Origin: Chryseobacterium sp.
GTDB taxonomy: Bacteria > Bacteroidota > Bacteroidia > Flavobacteriales > Weeksellaceae
Direction of reading: 5' to 3'
Assembly: GCF_008014695.1 (NCBI RefSeq)
Contig: NZ_VOXE01000001.1
Location: 372,001-436,000 of the forward strand
Length of the DNA: 64,000 bases
Part shown: positions 25,714-34,801 of the stretch, piece by piece
Position numbering within the stretch: position 1 is the stretch's first letter
Layout: every line of letters starts with the position of its first letter
Program-made: the position numbers and the translations under genes
Notes under the pieces: generated by a model
What the model saw: the letters and a program-made list of their open reading frames with translations, nothing else
The model's database searches: none
Told to the model about the DNA's origin: nothing

Positions 25714-25731
25714 CTGTCGGCTTTTTTTTTT
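25697..25731 (+). terminator. Terminator or attenuator before the YcxB-like gene
   Basis: AGCCGAC at 25697-25703 pairs with GTCGGCT at 25716-25722, followed by about ten T. It ends 13 bases before the ATG at 25744, so it either closes the short upstream transcript or attenuates the following operon. Confidence 0.75.
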
Positions 25732-25743
25732 GATAAATTTAAT

Positions 25744-26295
25744 ATGTCAATGACTTTACAATTTAGCCTTGATGAAACTGATTATTTAAATTATCAGTTG
25801 TTTACCGCTTCAAAATCTAGAAATATTATTAAAAAAAGGCAGAGGAACAGATTTTTACTTCCTGTATTTTTTATTGTTTTAGGATTATTTCCAAGATTTG
25901 ATCTTACCGAGAGATTCGCTCAAATTTATATTTTGATTGCTCTGCTGTGGTTGTTGCTGTATCCACTTTGGGAGAAAAAAATGTACATAAATCATTTTAA
26001 GAAACATATCACTGAACATCATAAAAATAATTTCGGTCGTACTTCCACATTAGAATTTGAAGAGAGGGCAATCATAGCTAAAGATGAAAACTCAGAATCA
26101 AAAATTTCATTTAATGAATTTGAGCAAATTGACGAAGTTCCATCTGCAATTTATATCAAACTGAAATCAGGTCAATCTATTATACTTCCAAAGAAAAGTG
26201 CAAATAATATTGATGAAATAAAAGTATTTCTACGAAATTTATCAAATGATATAAAGATCAAATATATTGATGATAATGAGTGGAAATGGAAATAG
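25744..26295 (+). CDS. YcxB-like membrane protein
   Basis: A 183-residue protein with two close hydrophobic segments near residues 40-75 and a polar C-terminal domain. The arrangement, with an N-terminal strand region, a membrane hairpin and a C-terminal domain including TLEFEERAIIAKDENSESKISF, resembles the YcxB-like family of unknown function. It is more AT-rich than the purine genes that follow, and only 20 bases separate its stop from the purM ATG. Functional linkage to purine synthesis is not implied by the protein itself. Met codons at 25744 and 25750 are both possible starts. Confidence 0.7.
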   Translation: MSMTLQFSLDETDYLNYQLFTASKSRNIIKKRQRNRFLLPVFFIVLGLFPRFDLTERFAQIYILIALLWLLLYPLWEKKMYINHFKKHITEHHKNNFGRTSTLEFEERAIIAKDENSESKISFNEFEQIDEVPSAIYIKLKSGQSIILPKKSANNIDEIKVFLRNLSNDIKIKYIDDNEWKWK

Positions 26296-26315
26296 AATTT
26301 AAGTTAAAAATAAAA

Positions 26316-27305
26316 ATGAGCAATACCTACAAATCAGCCGGAGTAGACAAAGAAGAAGGCTACAAAACCGTCGACAAAATAAAAACTGCCGTTGCAGAGA
26401 CGCATAACAAAAATGTACTGAACAGTCTCGGAAGTTTCGGGGCTTTTTATGAAATTGCGGGCTATAAAAATCCGGTACTCGTAAGCGGAACCGATGGAGT
26501 GGGAACCAAGCTGAAAGTCGCTTTGGATTCAAAAAAATATGATTCTATCGGGATCGACTGTTTTGCGATGTGTGCTAACGATATTCTTTGTCACGGAGCC
26601 AAACCTTTATTTTTCCTCGATTATCTGGCTTGCGGAAAACTGGATTCCGAAATTGCGGCAGAAATTGTGATGGGCATGGTGAAAGCCTGTAAAGACAACA
26701 ACTGTGCACTCATCGGTGGCGAAACCGCTGAAATGCCGGGAATGTACAACCCAGGAGATTATGATGTGGCAGGATTCTGTGTCGGAATTGTTGAAAAAGA
26801 TCAAATAATTGATGGCTCTGGTATCAAAGCCGGTCACAAAATCATTGCGCTGCCGAGTTCCGGCTTCCACAGCAACGGATTTTCCCTCGTGCGCAAAATT
26901 TTCCCTGATTTTAATGAAGAATTTGAAGGAAAGCCGCTGTATGATACATTGTTGATCCCTACAAGACTGTATTATCAGCCGATTCATAAACTTCTGGAAG
27001 AAGTAAGTGTTTCCGGTATCGCACACATCACAGGCGGCGGACTTATCGAAAATGTTCCGCGTGTAATTCCCGAAGGCTTATGCGCAAAAATAGATGCTTC
27101 TAAAATTAAGATTCCAAGCATTATGCTTGAACTGGAAAAACGCGGAAATATCGACCGTATGGAAATGTTCGGAACCTTTAACATGGGAGTCGGAATGGTA
27201 ATCGTGATTGATGCAGATCATGCGGAAAAAGTTTTTCAACTGCTTGATGATGCTTATGAGATTGGCGAAATCGTAGCCGGCCCGGAAAAAATTGAACTGA
27301 ACTAA
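26316..27305 (+). CDS. purM: Phosphoribosylformylglycinamidine cyclo-ligase
   Basis: AIR synthetase, the fifth step of de novo purine synthesis: it closes FGAM to AIR with ATP. The 329 residues from MSNTYKSAGVD show the PurM signatures VSGTDGVGTKLKVA, CANDILCHGAKPLFFLDY and GGETAEMPGMY, plus GGGLIENVPRV and the C-terminal FNMGVGMV. The frame extends 12 codons upstream into the previous gene, but the start at 26316 fits the family. It is the first of a purM-N-H-D and guaA set on one strand. Confidence 0.96.
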   Translation: MSNTYKSAGVDKEEGYKTVDKIKTAVAETHNKNVLNSLGSFGAFYEIAGYKNPVLVSGTDGVGTKLKVALDSKKYDSIGIDCFAMCANDILCHGAKPLFFLDYLACGKLDSEIAAEIVMGMVKACKDNNCALIGGETAEMPGMYNPGDYDVAGFCVGIVEKDQIIDGSGIKAGHKIIALPSSGFHSNGFSLVRKIFPDFNEEFEGKPLYDTLLIPTRLYYQPIHKLLEEVSVSGIAHITGGGLIENVPRVIPEGLCAKIDASKIKIPSIMLELEKRGNIDRMEMFGTFNMGVGMVIVIDADHAEKVFQLLDDAYEIGEIVAGPEKIELN

Positions 27306-27360
27306 AAAAGTTGATGCGATAAGGAGTTTTTCATCTGAACATTATCGCATTACCATTCCT

Positions 27361-27933
27361 ATGAAAAATATTGTTGTTTTAGTCTCCGGTGGCGGTACCA
27401 ATCTGCAGAGAATTATCGACTGCATTGAAAGCGGAGAAATTCCCAACGCACAAATTTCGTTGGTTGTTGCCGACCGGGAGTGCTTCGGTTTGCAGCGCGC
27501 AGAAAACAGCGGAATTAAGAACGTGCTGATCAAACGTGGCAAAGATTTTTCTGAAAATCTGTCAAAAATATTACCTGAAGACACCGACTTGATTGTTCTG
27601 GCAGGATTTTTATCAATTCTCAACAAAGAATTCTGCGAAAATTTCAGCGGAAAAATCATCAATATCCATCCCGCACTTTTACCGAAATTCGGCGGAAAAG
27701 GAATGTGGGGACACCATGTTCACGAAGCGGTATTGAAAGCCGGAGAAAAGCAAAGTGGTGCCACCGTTCATTATGTAACCTCAGGAATTGATGAAGGTGA
27801 AATTATTCTTCAGAAATCATTTGACATTTCAGAGCATGAAACGCCTGAAAGCCTAGCGGAAAAAATTCATGCTATTGAATATGAAATTTTCCCGGAAGCC
27901 ATCAATTTGGTTTTGAATAAAGATAAATGGTAG
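27361..27933 (+). CDS. purN: Phosphoribosylglycinamide formyltransferase
   Basis: GART, the third purine step: it transfers formyl from 10-formyl-THF to GAR. The 190-residue protein holds the phosphate loop VSGGGTNLQ, the catalytic Asn in INIHPALLPKFGG, the catalytic His in GATVHYVTSGID and the Asp at the end of that motif. No fusion partner is present. It follows purM by 55 bases and precedes purH by 87. Confidence 0.95.
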   Translation: MKNIVVLVSGGGTNLQRIIDCIESGEIPNAQISLVVADRECFGLQRAENSGIKNVLIKRGKDFSENLSKILPEDTDLIVLAGFLSILNKEFCENFSGKIINIHPALLPKFGGKGMWGHHVHEAVLKAGEKQSGATVHYVTSGIDEGEIILQKSFDISEHETPESLAEKIHAIEYEIFPEAINLVLNKDKW

Positions 27934-28020
27934 TCGGTCTTCATTCACAAAAATGTAGTTTCAGCCGTAATTGATGATGAAAAGTTAAAAGTATCTAATA
28001 AAAGTAAAAAGAAAGAAAAA

Positions 28021-29538
28021 ATGTCAAAGAAAAGAGCTTTAATCTCTGTCTCCGATAAATCCGGACTCATCGATTTTGCAAAATTTTTAGAAGAAAAAAA
28101 TTACGAACTCGTTTCCACCGGCGGAACGTTTAAACACCTGAAAGACGCGAGATTAAACCCGATTCAGATCGATGAAGTCACCGATTTTCCGGAAATGCTT
28201 GACGGACGCGTAAAAACCCTTCATCCGAAGGTTCACGGCGGTTTACTTGCGGTCCGTGACAGTGCAGAACACATGAAAACCGTTCAGGAGCACGGAATCG
28301 GACTAATCGACATGGTGATCGTGAATCTGTATCCGTTTTTCGAAAATGCAAATGCAGACATTTCTCTGGATGAAAAAGTAGAATTCATCGATATCGGCGG
28401 ACCGTCTATGCTGCGTTCGGGCGCAAAAAACTTCAACTCCGTAACGGTGATTACCGATGTGGCCGACTATGCCAAAGTTCAGAAGGAAATGGAGGAAACC
28501 GGAAATACCACTTTGGAAACCCGTAAAAAACTGGCCGGAAAGGTTTTCAACCTGACTTCCGCTTACGACGGCGCCATTTCAAAAATGCTTCTGGATGAGG
28601 AATATCCGCAGTATTTAAATGCTTCCTATAAAAAAGTTTCGGACTTAAGATATGGCGAAAACCCGCATCAGTCGGCTTCCTATTATGTTTCAACAACCGA
28701 CAACGGTGCAATGAAAGATTTTGAAGTTCTGGGCGGAAAAGAGCTTTCCTTCAACAATCTTCGCGACATGGATTTATGCTGGAAGGTCGTTAACGAGTTT
28801 AAAGATGAAATGGCCTGCTGTGCGGTGAAACATTCCACGCCTTGCGGGGTGGCTGTCGGAACTTCAGCACTGGAAACGTATAAAAAAACCTTCGATTGCG
28901 ATCCTGTTTCCATATTTGGCGGAATCATCGGAATGAATTTCAAAGTGGATGCTGCAACGGCAGAAGAACTCAACAAAACTTTTCTTGAAATCGTGATGGC
29001 GACAGATTTCGATAATGAAGCGCTGGAGATTTTAAGAAAAAAGAAGAATCTGCGCATCATTAAAATCAAGAATCCGGTTTCAGACCATCAGACCTGGGTG
29101 AAAATCGACGGCGGAATCCTTGTTCAGGACAGCGACAATCAGTTTTCAGAAAAAATAGAAATCGTAACGCAGAACAAGCCTTCTGCGGAGCAGGAAAAAG
29201 CACTTCTGTTTGCACAGAGGGTCGTGAAATATGTAAAATCCAATGCAATTGTAGTGTCGAACGGCATTCAGGCACTTGGAATTGGCGGCGGTCAGGTGAA
29301 CAGGATCTGGGCAACACAACACGCAGTAGAACGGGCAAAACAGAAATTCGGCGGCGATCTCGTTTTGGCTTCCGATGCATTTTTCCCTTTTCGGGACGTG
29401 GTGGACTTCTGCGCAGCGGAAGGAATCAAAGCCATTATTCAGCCAGGCGGAAGCCTGAAAGATAAAGACAGTATTGAAGCGGCAGATGAGCATGGAATCC
29501 CGATGATGTTTACGGGTATGCGCCATTTTTTTCACTAA
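28021..29538 (+). CDS. purH: Bifunctional AICAR transformylase / IMP cyclohydrolase
   Basis: Carries out the last two steps to IMP. The N-terminal cyclohydrolase (about 1-195) has [26 protein letters not shown] and [15 protein letters not shown]. The C-terminal transformylase (about 200-505) has the Lys-His of [19 protein letters not shown] and [15 protein letters not shown]. It is 505 residues long and complete. No strong terminator follows, but purD downstream has its own promoter. Confidence 0.96.
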   Translation: MSKKRALISVSDKSGLIDFAKFLEEKNYELVSTGGTFKHLKDARLNPIQIDEVTDFPEMLDGRVKTLHPKVHGGLLAVRDSAEHMKTVQEHGIGLIDMVIVNLYPFFENANADISLDEKVEFIDIGGPSMLRSGAKNFNSVTVITDVADYAKVQKEMEETGNTTLETRKKLAGKVFNLTSAYDGAISKMLLDEEYPQYLNASYKKVSDLRYGENPHQSASYYVSTTDNGAMKDFEVLGGKELSFNNLRDMDLCWKVVNEFKDEMACCAVKHSTPCGVAVGTSALETYKKTFDCDPVSIFGGIIGMNFKVDAATAEELNKTFLEIVMATDFDNEALEILRKKKNLRIIKIKNPVSDHQTWVKIDGGILVQDSDNQFSEKIEIVTQNKPSAEQEKALLFAQRVVKYVKSNAIVVSNGIQALGIGGGQVNRIWATQHAVERAKQKFGGDLVLASDAFFPFRDVVDFCAAEGIKAIIQPGGSLKDKDSIEAADEHGIPMMFTGMRHFFH

Positions 29539-29620
29539 AAATATGTTTTATCAATGGGGAAATAGGCGGTTTTGATGAATTTTTTAACTTTCATTAAGAT
29601 GTTTTTCTTTACCCTAAAAT

Positions 29621-29650
29621 TTGTAAAACCCTTTCTAATTAGTAATTTTG
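29621..29650 (+). promoter_or_regulatory. Promoter of purD with both boxes
   Basis: TTG at 29621-29623 and TAATTTTG at 29643-29650 are separated by 19 bases, an excellent match to the Bacteroidota -33/-7 pattern. The transcript should start near 29656, giving a leader of about 19 bases before the purD ATG. Confidence 0.65.
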
Positions 29651-29674
29651 TAAAATTCAAACAGCAATAAAAAG

Positions 29675-30913
29675 ATGAAAATATTAATCGTAGGAAACGG
29701 CGGTAGAGAATCTGCTCTCGCCTTAAAGTTAAAGGAAGACAGCAGAATCACTAAAATGTATTTTGCGAAAGGCAATGCCACTACCGATAAACTGGGACAG
29801 AATGTATACGAAGACAGTGTAGAAGGGTTAACCAGTTTTGCCATCAAGGAAAGAATCGATCTTACGGTTGTAGGTCCTGAAGCACCTTTGGTTGACGGAA
29901 TTGTTGACGAATTTAAAAAACACGGTCTTAAGATATTCGGTCCTGTAAAAAGAGCTGCAGAACTGGAAGGAAGCAAGGCTTTCTCCAAAAAATTCATGCA
30001 AACCAATGGCATTAAAACTGCCCGCGCGGTGGTTTTTGATGCTTATCAGGAAGCCATTGATTACGTGAGAACACAGAAATTTCCTCTGGTCATTAAAGCC
30101 AGCGGACTTGCCGGTGGAAAAGGAGTAGTGATCGTGGATGAATTAATAGACGCGGAAGCTACGATTCATCAGTTTATGATCGAGAGAATTTATGGCGATG
30201 CCGGAATTCAGCTTGTGATCGAGGAGTACTTAGATGGTTTCGAAACTTCAATCATCGCATTTTCTAACGGTTCCAAACTTTTCCCATGTATTCCGGTGAA
30301 AGATTATAAAAGAGCTGGTAACGGCGATATAGGACCAAACACAGGCGGAATGGGCAGCGTAGCACCAAGCCCGGAATTTACCGCAGAAAATTATAAGGAT
30401 TTTGAAGACCATATTTTGGCGCCAACACTTTCCGGTCTGCATTCGGCCAACATTCATTTCAAAGGGTTCATCTTTTTCGGATTAATGGTGACCAAAAACG
30501 GCACCTATCTTTTGGAATACAACATGAGAATGGGAGATCCCGAAACTCAGGTTCTGTTGCCTTTGATGGAAAATAATTTATTTGATGTAATTATGGACTG
30601 TCTTGACGGAAAAGACATTGACCTGAAATTTAAAAATAAGAAAGCGGTTTGTCTGGTGATGTGTTCAGGCGGTTATCCGAGAAAAATCGAAACAGGTTTC
30701 GAAATCAAGAATATCAGTAAGGTCACAGAAAGCCAAATCCTTTTTGCAGGCGCACAAAATTCCGGCAGCAAAGTCCTGACTTCAGGCGGTAGGGTCCTGA
30801 GTCTGGTAGCAACCGGAGACTCTTACGACGAAGCGCGTAAAAAAGTATATGCGGATGCGAAAACCATCCATTTCGATTACGAATTTTACAGAGAAGACAT
30901 CGGAAAATTCTAA
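29675..30913 (+). CDS. purD: Phosphoribosylamine-glycine ligase
   Basis: GAR synthetase, the second purine step: it joins phosphoribosylamine and glycine with ATP. The 412-residue ATP-grasp enzyme starts MKILIVGNGGRESALALKL and includes VVGPEAPLVDGIVDEF, KASGLAGGKGVVIV in the ATP-grasp B domain, and the signature GDIGPNTGGMGSVAPSP. The metal-site end LEYNMRMGDPETQVLLP is intact. It has its own promoter despite following purH, so expression may be partly independent. Confidence 0.96.
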   Translation: MKILIVGNGGRESALALKLKEDSRITKMYFAKGNATTDKLGQNVYEDSVEGLTSFAIKERIDLTVVGPEAPLVDGIVDEFKKHGLKIFGPVKRAAELEGSKAFSKKFMQTNGIKTARAVVFDAYQEAIDYVRTQKFPLVIKASGLAGGKGVVIVDELIDAEATIHQFMIERIYGDAGIQLVIEEYLDGFETSIIAFSNGSKLFPCIPVKDYKRAGNGDIGPNTGGMGSVAPSPEFTAENYKDFEDHILAPTLSGLHSANIHFKGFIFFGLMVTKNGTYLLEYNMRMGDPETQVLLPLMENNLFDVIMDCLDGKDIDLKFKNKKAVCLVMCSGGYPRKIETGFEIKNISKVTESQILFAGAQNSGSKVLTSGGRVLSLVATGDSYDEARKKVYADAKTIHFDYEFYREDIGKF

Positions 30914-30918
30914 ATGCA

Positions 30919-30945
30919 AAAGGCGTGAATTTTTCACGTCTTTTT
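30919..30945 (+). terminator. Terminator after purD
   Basis: GGCGTGAA at 30922-30929 pairs with TTCACGTC at 30933-30940 (one G-T) and a T-run follows. guaA is thus probably transcribed separately. Confidence 0.75.
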
Positions 30946-31081
30946 TATTGAACGGAAGCGGTAAAAATTTTTATCATTTCGGTTCAGAACTAAATTGTTT
31001 CAGAAAATTCAATCCAAAATAAATAAATCGTCAGACTTTTTTCTCTTTAAGAAAGGTTTGAGGTAATAAAAAGTAAAATAA

Positions 31082-32611
31082 ATGAACAAAGGCATTATCA
31101 TCCTCGACTTCGGTTCCCAGTACAACCAGCTTATCGCCAGAAGAATCCGCGAACTGGGCGTATATTCCGAAGTGTTACCTTTCAATACCAGTCTGCAGGA
31201 AATACTGTCCAGAAACCCTTCCGGGATCATTCTTTCCGGTGGCCCAAGTTCCGTAAACGTTGAAAATGCACATCTTGTTGAGAAAGAACTTTTTGAACAA
31301 GGCATTCCAGTACTGGGAATCTGCTACGGAATGCAGCTGATTACGCATTTATTAGGCGGAAAAGTAAAAAAAGGAGTAAAAGGGGAATATGGAAAAGCCA
31401 AACTGGAAATCCAGAAATCAAATGCATTGCTTTCTGGTGTCAGCCGTTTTTCTACTGTTTGGATGAGCCATTTCGATGAAGTGGAAACACTTCCTGAAGG
31501 TTTTTCCGTTAACGGCATGACCGATGTGATTTCTGCGATCTCCAACGAATCTAAAAAAATCTACTGCGTTCAGTTTCATCCCGAAGTATCCCATACCGAT
31601 GAAGGTTCACGTATGATTGACAATTTCGTCTTCGGTATCTGTCATGCTCCGAAAAACTGGAAACTTACCAATTATATCGACGAAACTGTGGCAGAAATCA
31701 AGGCAAAAGTAGGCGATCAGAAGGTGATTCTCGGACTTTCCGGCGGCGTGGATTCCTCAGTGGCTGCAGTGCTTATTCACAAAGCCATCGGTGATCAGCT
31801 GCAGTGTATTTTTGTAGACACAGGCCTTCTGCGAAAAGAAGAGGCTGAGAAAGTCATGAAAAATTATGGGGAGCATTTTCACCTGAAAATCAAATTGATT
31901 GATGCGTCCGAAAGATTTTTATCGAAGCTGAAAGGCATTTCAGATCCTGAAGAAAAAAGAAAAATCATCGGCAACGAATTCGTTTCTGTGTTTGATGAAG
32001 AATCGCATAAAATTGAAGGCGCAAAGTTTCTCGCACAGGGAACGATCTATCCGGATGTCATCGAATCGCAGTCGGTGAAAGGCCCTTCTGCAGTCATTAA
32101 GTCACATCACAATGTGGGCGGTCTTCCGGATGAGATGGATTTTGAGCTTCTGGAACCTTTGCGTGAACTTTTTAAAGATGAAGTGAGAAAAGTGGGAGAG
32201 GAACTCGGAATTCCGCATCATTTGGTTCACCGCCATCCGTTTCCGGGCCCTGGTTTGGGAATCAGGATTTTGGGTGAAGTGGACGAGGAAAAAGTGAAAA
32301 TCCTGCAGGAAGCCGACGATATTTTTATTGAAGAACTCTACAAAAACGATCTGTACGAAAAAGTTTCTCAGGCTTTTGTTGTACTGTTGCCGGTGAAATC
32401 TGTTGGCGTAATGGGAGATGAAAGGACTTACGAATATACCGCGGTAGTGCGATCTGCAAATACTACAGATTTTATGACCGCCACGTTCAGCAAATTTCCA
32501 TGGGAATTTCTGGAAACGGTTTCCAACAGAATCATCAATGAAGTGCGCGGAATCAACCGCGTTGCCTATGATATTTCAAGCAAACCGCCTGCAACAATTG
32601 AGTGGGAGTAA
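31082..32611 (+). CDS. guaA: GMP synthase (glutamine-hydrolysing)
   Basis: Converts XMP to GMP using glutamine and ATP. The N-terminal class I glutamine amidotransferase (about 1-195) has the catalytic Cys in LGICYGMQ and the His-Glu pair in QFHPEVSHTDEG. The ATP pyrophosphatase P-loop GLSGGVDSSVAAV is near residue 218. The C-terminal dimerisation domain ends KPPATIEWE. The length of 509 residues is typical. Placing guaA after the pur genes groups IMP and GMP synthesis. Confidence 0.97.
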   Translation: MNKGIIILDFGSQYNQLIARRIRELGVYSEVLPFNTSLQEILSRNPSGIILSGGPSSVNVENAHLVEKELFEQGIPVLGICYGMQLITHLLGGKVKKGVKGEYGKAKLEIQKSNALLSGVSRFSTVWMSHFDEVETLPEGFSVNGMTDVISAISNESKKIYCVQFHPEVSHTDEGSRMIDNFVFGICHAPKNWKLTNYIDETVAEIKAKVGDQKVILGLSGGVDSSVAAVLIHKAIGDQLQCIFVDTGLLRKEEAEKVMKNYGEHFHLKIKLIDASERFLSKLKGISDPEEKRKIIGNEFVSVFDEESHKIEGAKFLAQGTIYPDVIESQSVKGPSAVIKSHHNVGGLPDEMDFELLEPLRELFKDEVRKVGEELGIPHHLVHRHPFPGPGLGIRILGEVDEEKVKILQEADDIFIEELYKNDLYEKVSQAFVVLLPVKSVGVMGDERTYEYTAVVRSANTTDFMTATFSKFPWEFLETVSNRIINEVRGINRVAYDISSKPPATIEWE

Positions 32612-32616
32612 AAATT

Positions 32617-32646
32617 AAAAACCTTGTAATTTTTTACAAGGTTTTT
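32617..32646 (+). terminator. Terminator after guaA
   Basis: A 13-bp perfect stem (32617-32629 with 32634-32646) is followed by T residues, just before the convergent lipoprotein gene, which it may also serve. Confidence 0.8.
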
Positions 32647-32662
32647 TTATGATTTATAAAAT

Positions 32663-33316
32663 TTACTCCACTTTGATACCGTTCTTTCGAAGGCGGAGTT
32701 TAGCGTAATCACTTGAAAAATTTAACGTATCGGGATATTGATAACTTTTTTTTGTCAAAGTTTTTAAATCATATTCATTCATAAAAAGTACTCTTTCATA
32801 ACTATTTTCGAGGGTAACAAACACCGAATCATTTTTCCAGTAGGCGTCTTCGATCCAGAACGAAGGCCCGTAAAAAGCCACTCTTGAAACCTTCTTATTT
32901 TTTAAATCGACCAGATTCAATTCCTGATCGGCTTCAAAACTGGCATTTCCATCTGCATCCAGAATCCATTGGTAACTGTCGAAATCAAGATATAGCGTTT
33001 TCGAAGGATTAAAGACCAGAAACGGTGCATAAACGGGATCGAAATTCTGGTCAAATATTGCATGAACGTGTCCTTTAAAATTTAAATCGAATTTCGTTTC
33101 ATTTAGTAGTATGAACCGATCCGGTGAAAATGCAGCAGCATGCTTTGTGTAATACTGAAGCCAGTCCGCAGGGATTTTCTGTGCAGCTTCAGGGTTTTTG
33201 ATGGCCGTCACCATTTCTTTTTCAGATGCGATGACAGATGAATCTTTATGTTCCTTCTTTTCAGAACAGGAAAATATCAAAGCAAAAATGAGGAAAATAA
33301 TCTGCCTTTTCATCAC
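32663..33316 (-). CDS. Putative lipoprotein, function unknown
   Basis: A 217-residue protein with a lipoprotein signal peptide: a hydrophobic stretch, then lipobox LIFSC with the Cys near residue 17, followed by a charged linker. The rest has alternating hydrophobic residues and many aromatics (for example VAFYGPSFWIEDAYW and YLDFDSYQWILDADG), suggesting a small beta-rich domain. I do not recognise a family. It is convergent with guaA and divergent from the helicase gene. Confidence 0.65.
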   Translation of the reverse strand: MMKRQIIFLIFALIFSCSEKKEHKDSSVIASEKEMVTAIKNPEAAQKIPADWLQYYTKHAAAFSPDRFILLNETKFDLNFKGHVHAIFDQNFDPVYAPFLVFNPSKTLYLDFDSYQWILDADGNASFEADQELNLVDLKNKKVSRVAFYGPSFWIEDAYWKNDSVFVTLENSYERVLFMNEYDLKTLTKKSYQYPDTLNFSSDYAKLRLRKNGIKVE

Positions 33317-33353
33317 TACTAAATTAGGAAAAGTTTTACATTTTCAAAAACCT

Positions 33354-33361
33354 TATCTTTG
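33354..33361 (+). promoter_or_regulatory. -7 element TATCTTTG for the helicase gene
   Basis: Matches TAnnTTTG. A TTT at 33334-33336 may stand for the -33 box. The implied leader is about 54 bases, long enough for regulation of a cold-shock-type helicase, although no such element is evident. Confidence 0.4.
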
Positions 33362-33420
33362 CAGCATGTAACACTTTGTGATGCATCCGACTTCCTTTCT
33401 TTTAATTGATTATATTACTG

Positions 33421-34770
33421 ATGAATACCACTTTTGCCGATTTCGAATTACCGGAAAAAATCCTCGACGTTCTTGCTGATTCCAACCTTTTTGAACCAAC
33501 CCCTATTCAGATAAAAGCCCTAAAACCAATACTTTCGGGCCGCGACGTGATGGGAATTGCCCAAACCGGAACCGGAAAGACCTTGGCTTATTTACTGCCC
33601 GTTTTAAAAACCTGGAAATACAATAAAACCGGAAATCCTACTGTGGTGATTCTGGTTCCTACCCGTGAACTGGTGGTTCAGGTTTCCGACATTGTCAAAA
33701 ATCTTACAAAGAATATCACCGCCAGAGTTGTCGGAATTTATGGTGGCGTGAATATCAAGACGCAGAAACTGCTCTTCAATGATGGCTGCGATATCCTGGT
33801 CGGAACTCCCGGAAGGATCATGGATCTTGCGATTGATAATGCCATTTCGCTGAAGGAAGTTCAGCAACTTATTGTTGATGAATTTGATGAAATGCTGAAC
33901 CTCGGTTTCAAAGTCCAGCTTTCGAATATTTTCACGATGATGCGCGAAAAAAGGCAGAACATCCTTTTTTCTGCTACAATGACGGAAGCAGTGGATTCTG
34001 TACTCGAAGAATATTTTGCGAATCCAATGGAAATCTCCTTGGCAAAATCCGGAACACCTTTGGAGAAAATTCAGCAGTACGGTTATAAAGTGGAAAATTT
34101 TCATACGAAAATCAACCTCCTGGAATATCTGCTGAAGAGCGATGCAGATTTTTCAAAAGTTTTGATCTTCTGTAACAACAAAAAAAATGCGGATTACCTG
34201 CATACCAAAATCGAAGAACTTTTCCCGGAGGAGTTTGATGTGATCCATTCCAACAAATCCCAGAACTACCGTCTGAATGCGATGAGAAGTTTTGAAAACC
34301 AGGAGATCCGCGGACTGATCACCACCGATATCATGGCGAGAGGTTTGGATATTTCAGATATTACCCATGTCATTAATTTTGAAGTTCCTGAGGTACCTGA
34401 ACAGTACATCCACCGAATCGGGAGAACGGGTAGGGCGGATAAAGACGGTATTGCTGTTGCCTTCGTGACAAAAAAAGAAGAAGCGCAGCTTTTGGACATT
34501 GAACTTCTGATGGACAAAGAAGTGAAGATGAAAGCCTTTCCACAGACGGTAAAGGTCAATCCTGTGAAAATCGCGTCTGAGAAGGATGAAATCGTCATGA
34601 AAAACGCCCATACCGTGAAACTTGAAGAAGGTGGCGGTGCCTTCCACGCGAAAAAGGAAAAAAACACGAAAGAGAACTGGGGTGGACCGCACCGCAGAAA
34701 AGAACCGAAAAAGATCGGCGCGAACAGGGCTCAGCAAAAAGCCAAATCGAAAGCGAAACGGAAAAAATAA
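33421..34770 (+). CDS. DEAD-box family RNA helicase with DEFD motif
   Basis: An ATP-dependent RNA helicase of 449 residues. The Q motif FEPTPIQIKAL, Walker A AQTGTGKT, SAT (FSATMTEA) and motif VI (HRIGRTGRADKDG) are all present. Motif II reads DEFD (VDEFDEMLNLGF) instead of DEAD. A basic tail after residue 400 is rich in Lys and Arg and would bind RNA. The ATG at 33421 is preferred over an upstream frame start at 33406, because the peptide MNTTFADF is the natural N-terminus. Confidence 0.92.
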   Translation: MNTTFADFELPEKILDVLADSNLFEPTPIQIKALKPILSGRDVMGIAQTGTGKTLAYLLPVLKTWKYNKTGNPTVVILVPTRELVVQVSDIVKNLTKNITARVVGIYGGVNIKTQKLLFNDGCDILVGTPGRIMDLAIDNAISLKEVQQLIVDEFDEMLNLGFKVQLSNIFTMMREKRQNILFSATMTEAVDSVLEEYFANPMEISLAKSGTPLEKIQQYGYKVENFHTKINLLEYLLKSDADFSKVLIFCNNKKNADYLHTKIEELFPEEFDVIHSNKSQNYRLNAMRSFENQEIRGLITTDIMARGLDISDITHVINFEVPEVPEQYIHRIGRTGRADKDGIAVAFVTKKEEAQLLDIELLMDKEVKMKAFPQTVKVNPVKIASEKDEIVMKNAHTVKLEEGGGAFHAKKEKNTKENWGGPHRRKEPKKIGANRAQQKAKSKAKRKK

Positions 34771-34771
34771 T

Positions 34772-34801
34772 AAAATCAGGAAGCCAACACTTCCTGATTT
34801 T
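34772..34801. terminator. Bidirectional terminator, helicase / SGNH hydrolase
   Basis: A 12-bp stem (34772-34783 with 34790-34801) between convergent genes. It overlaps the stop codon of the minus-strand hydrolase gene by two bases. Confidence 0.8.
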
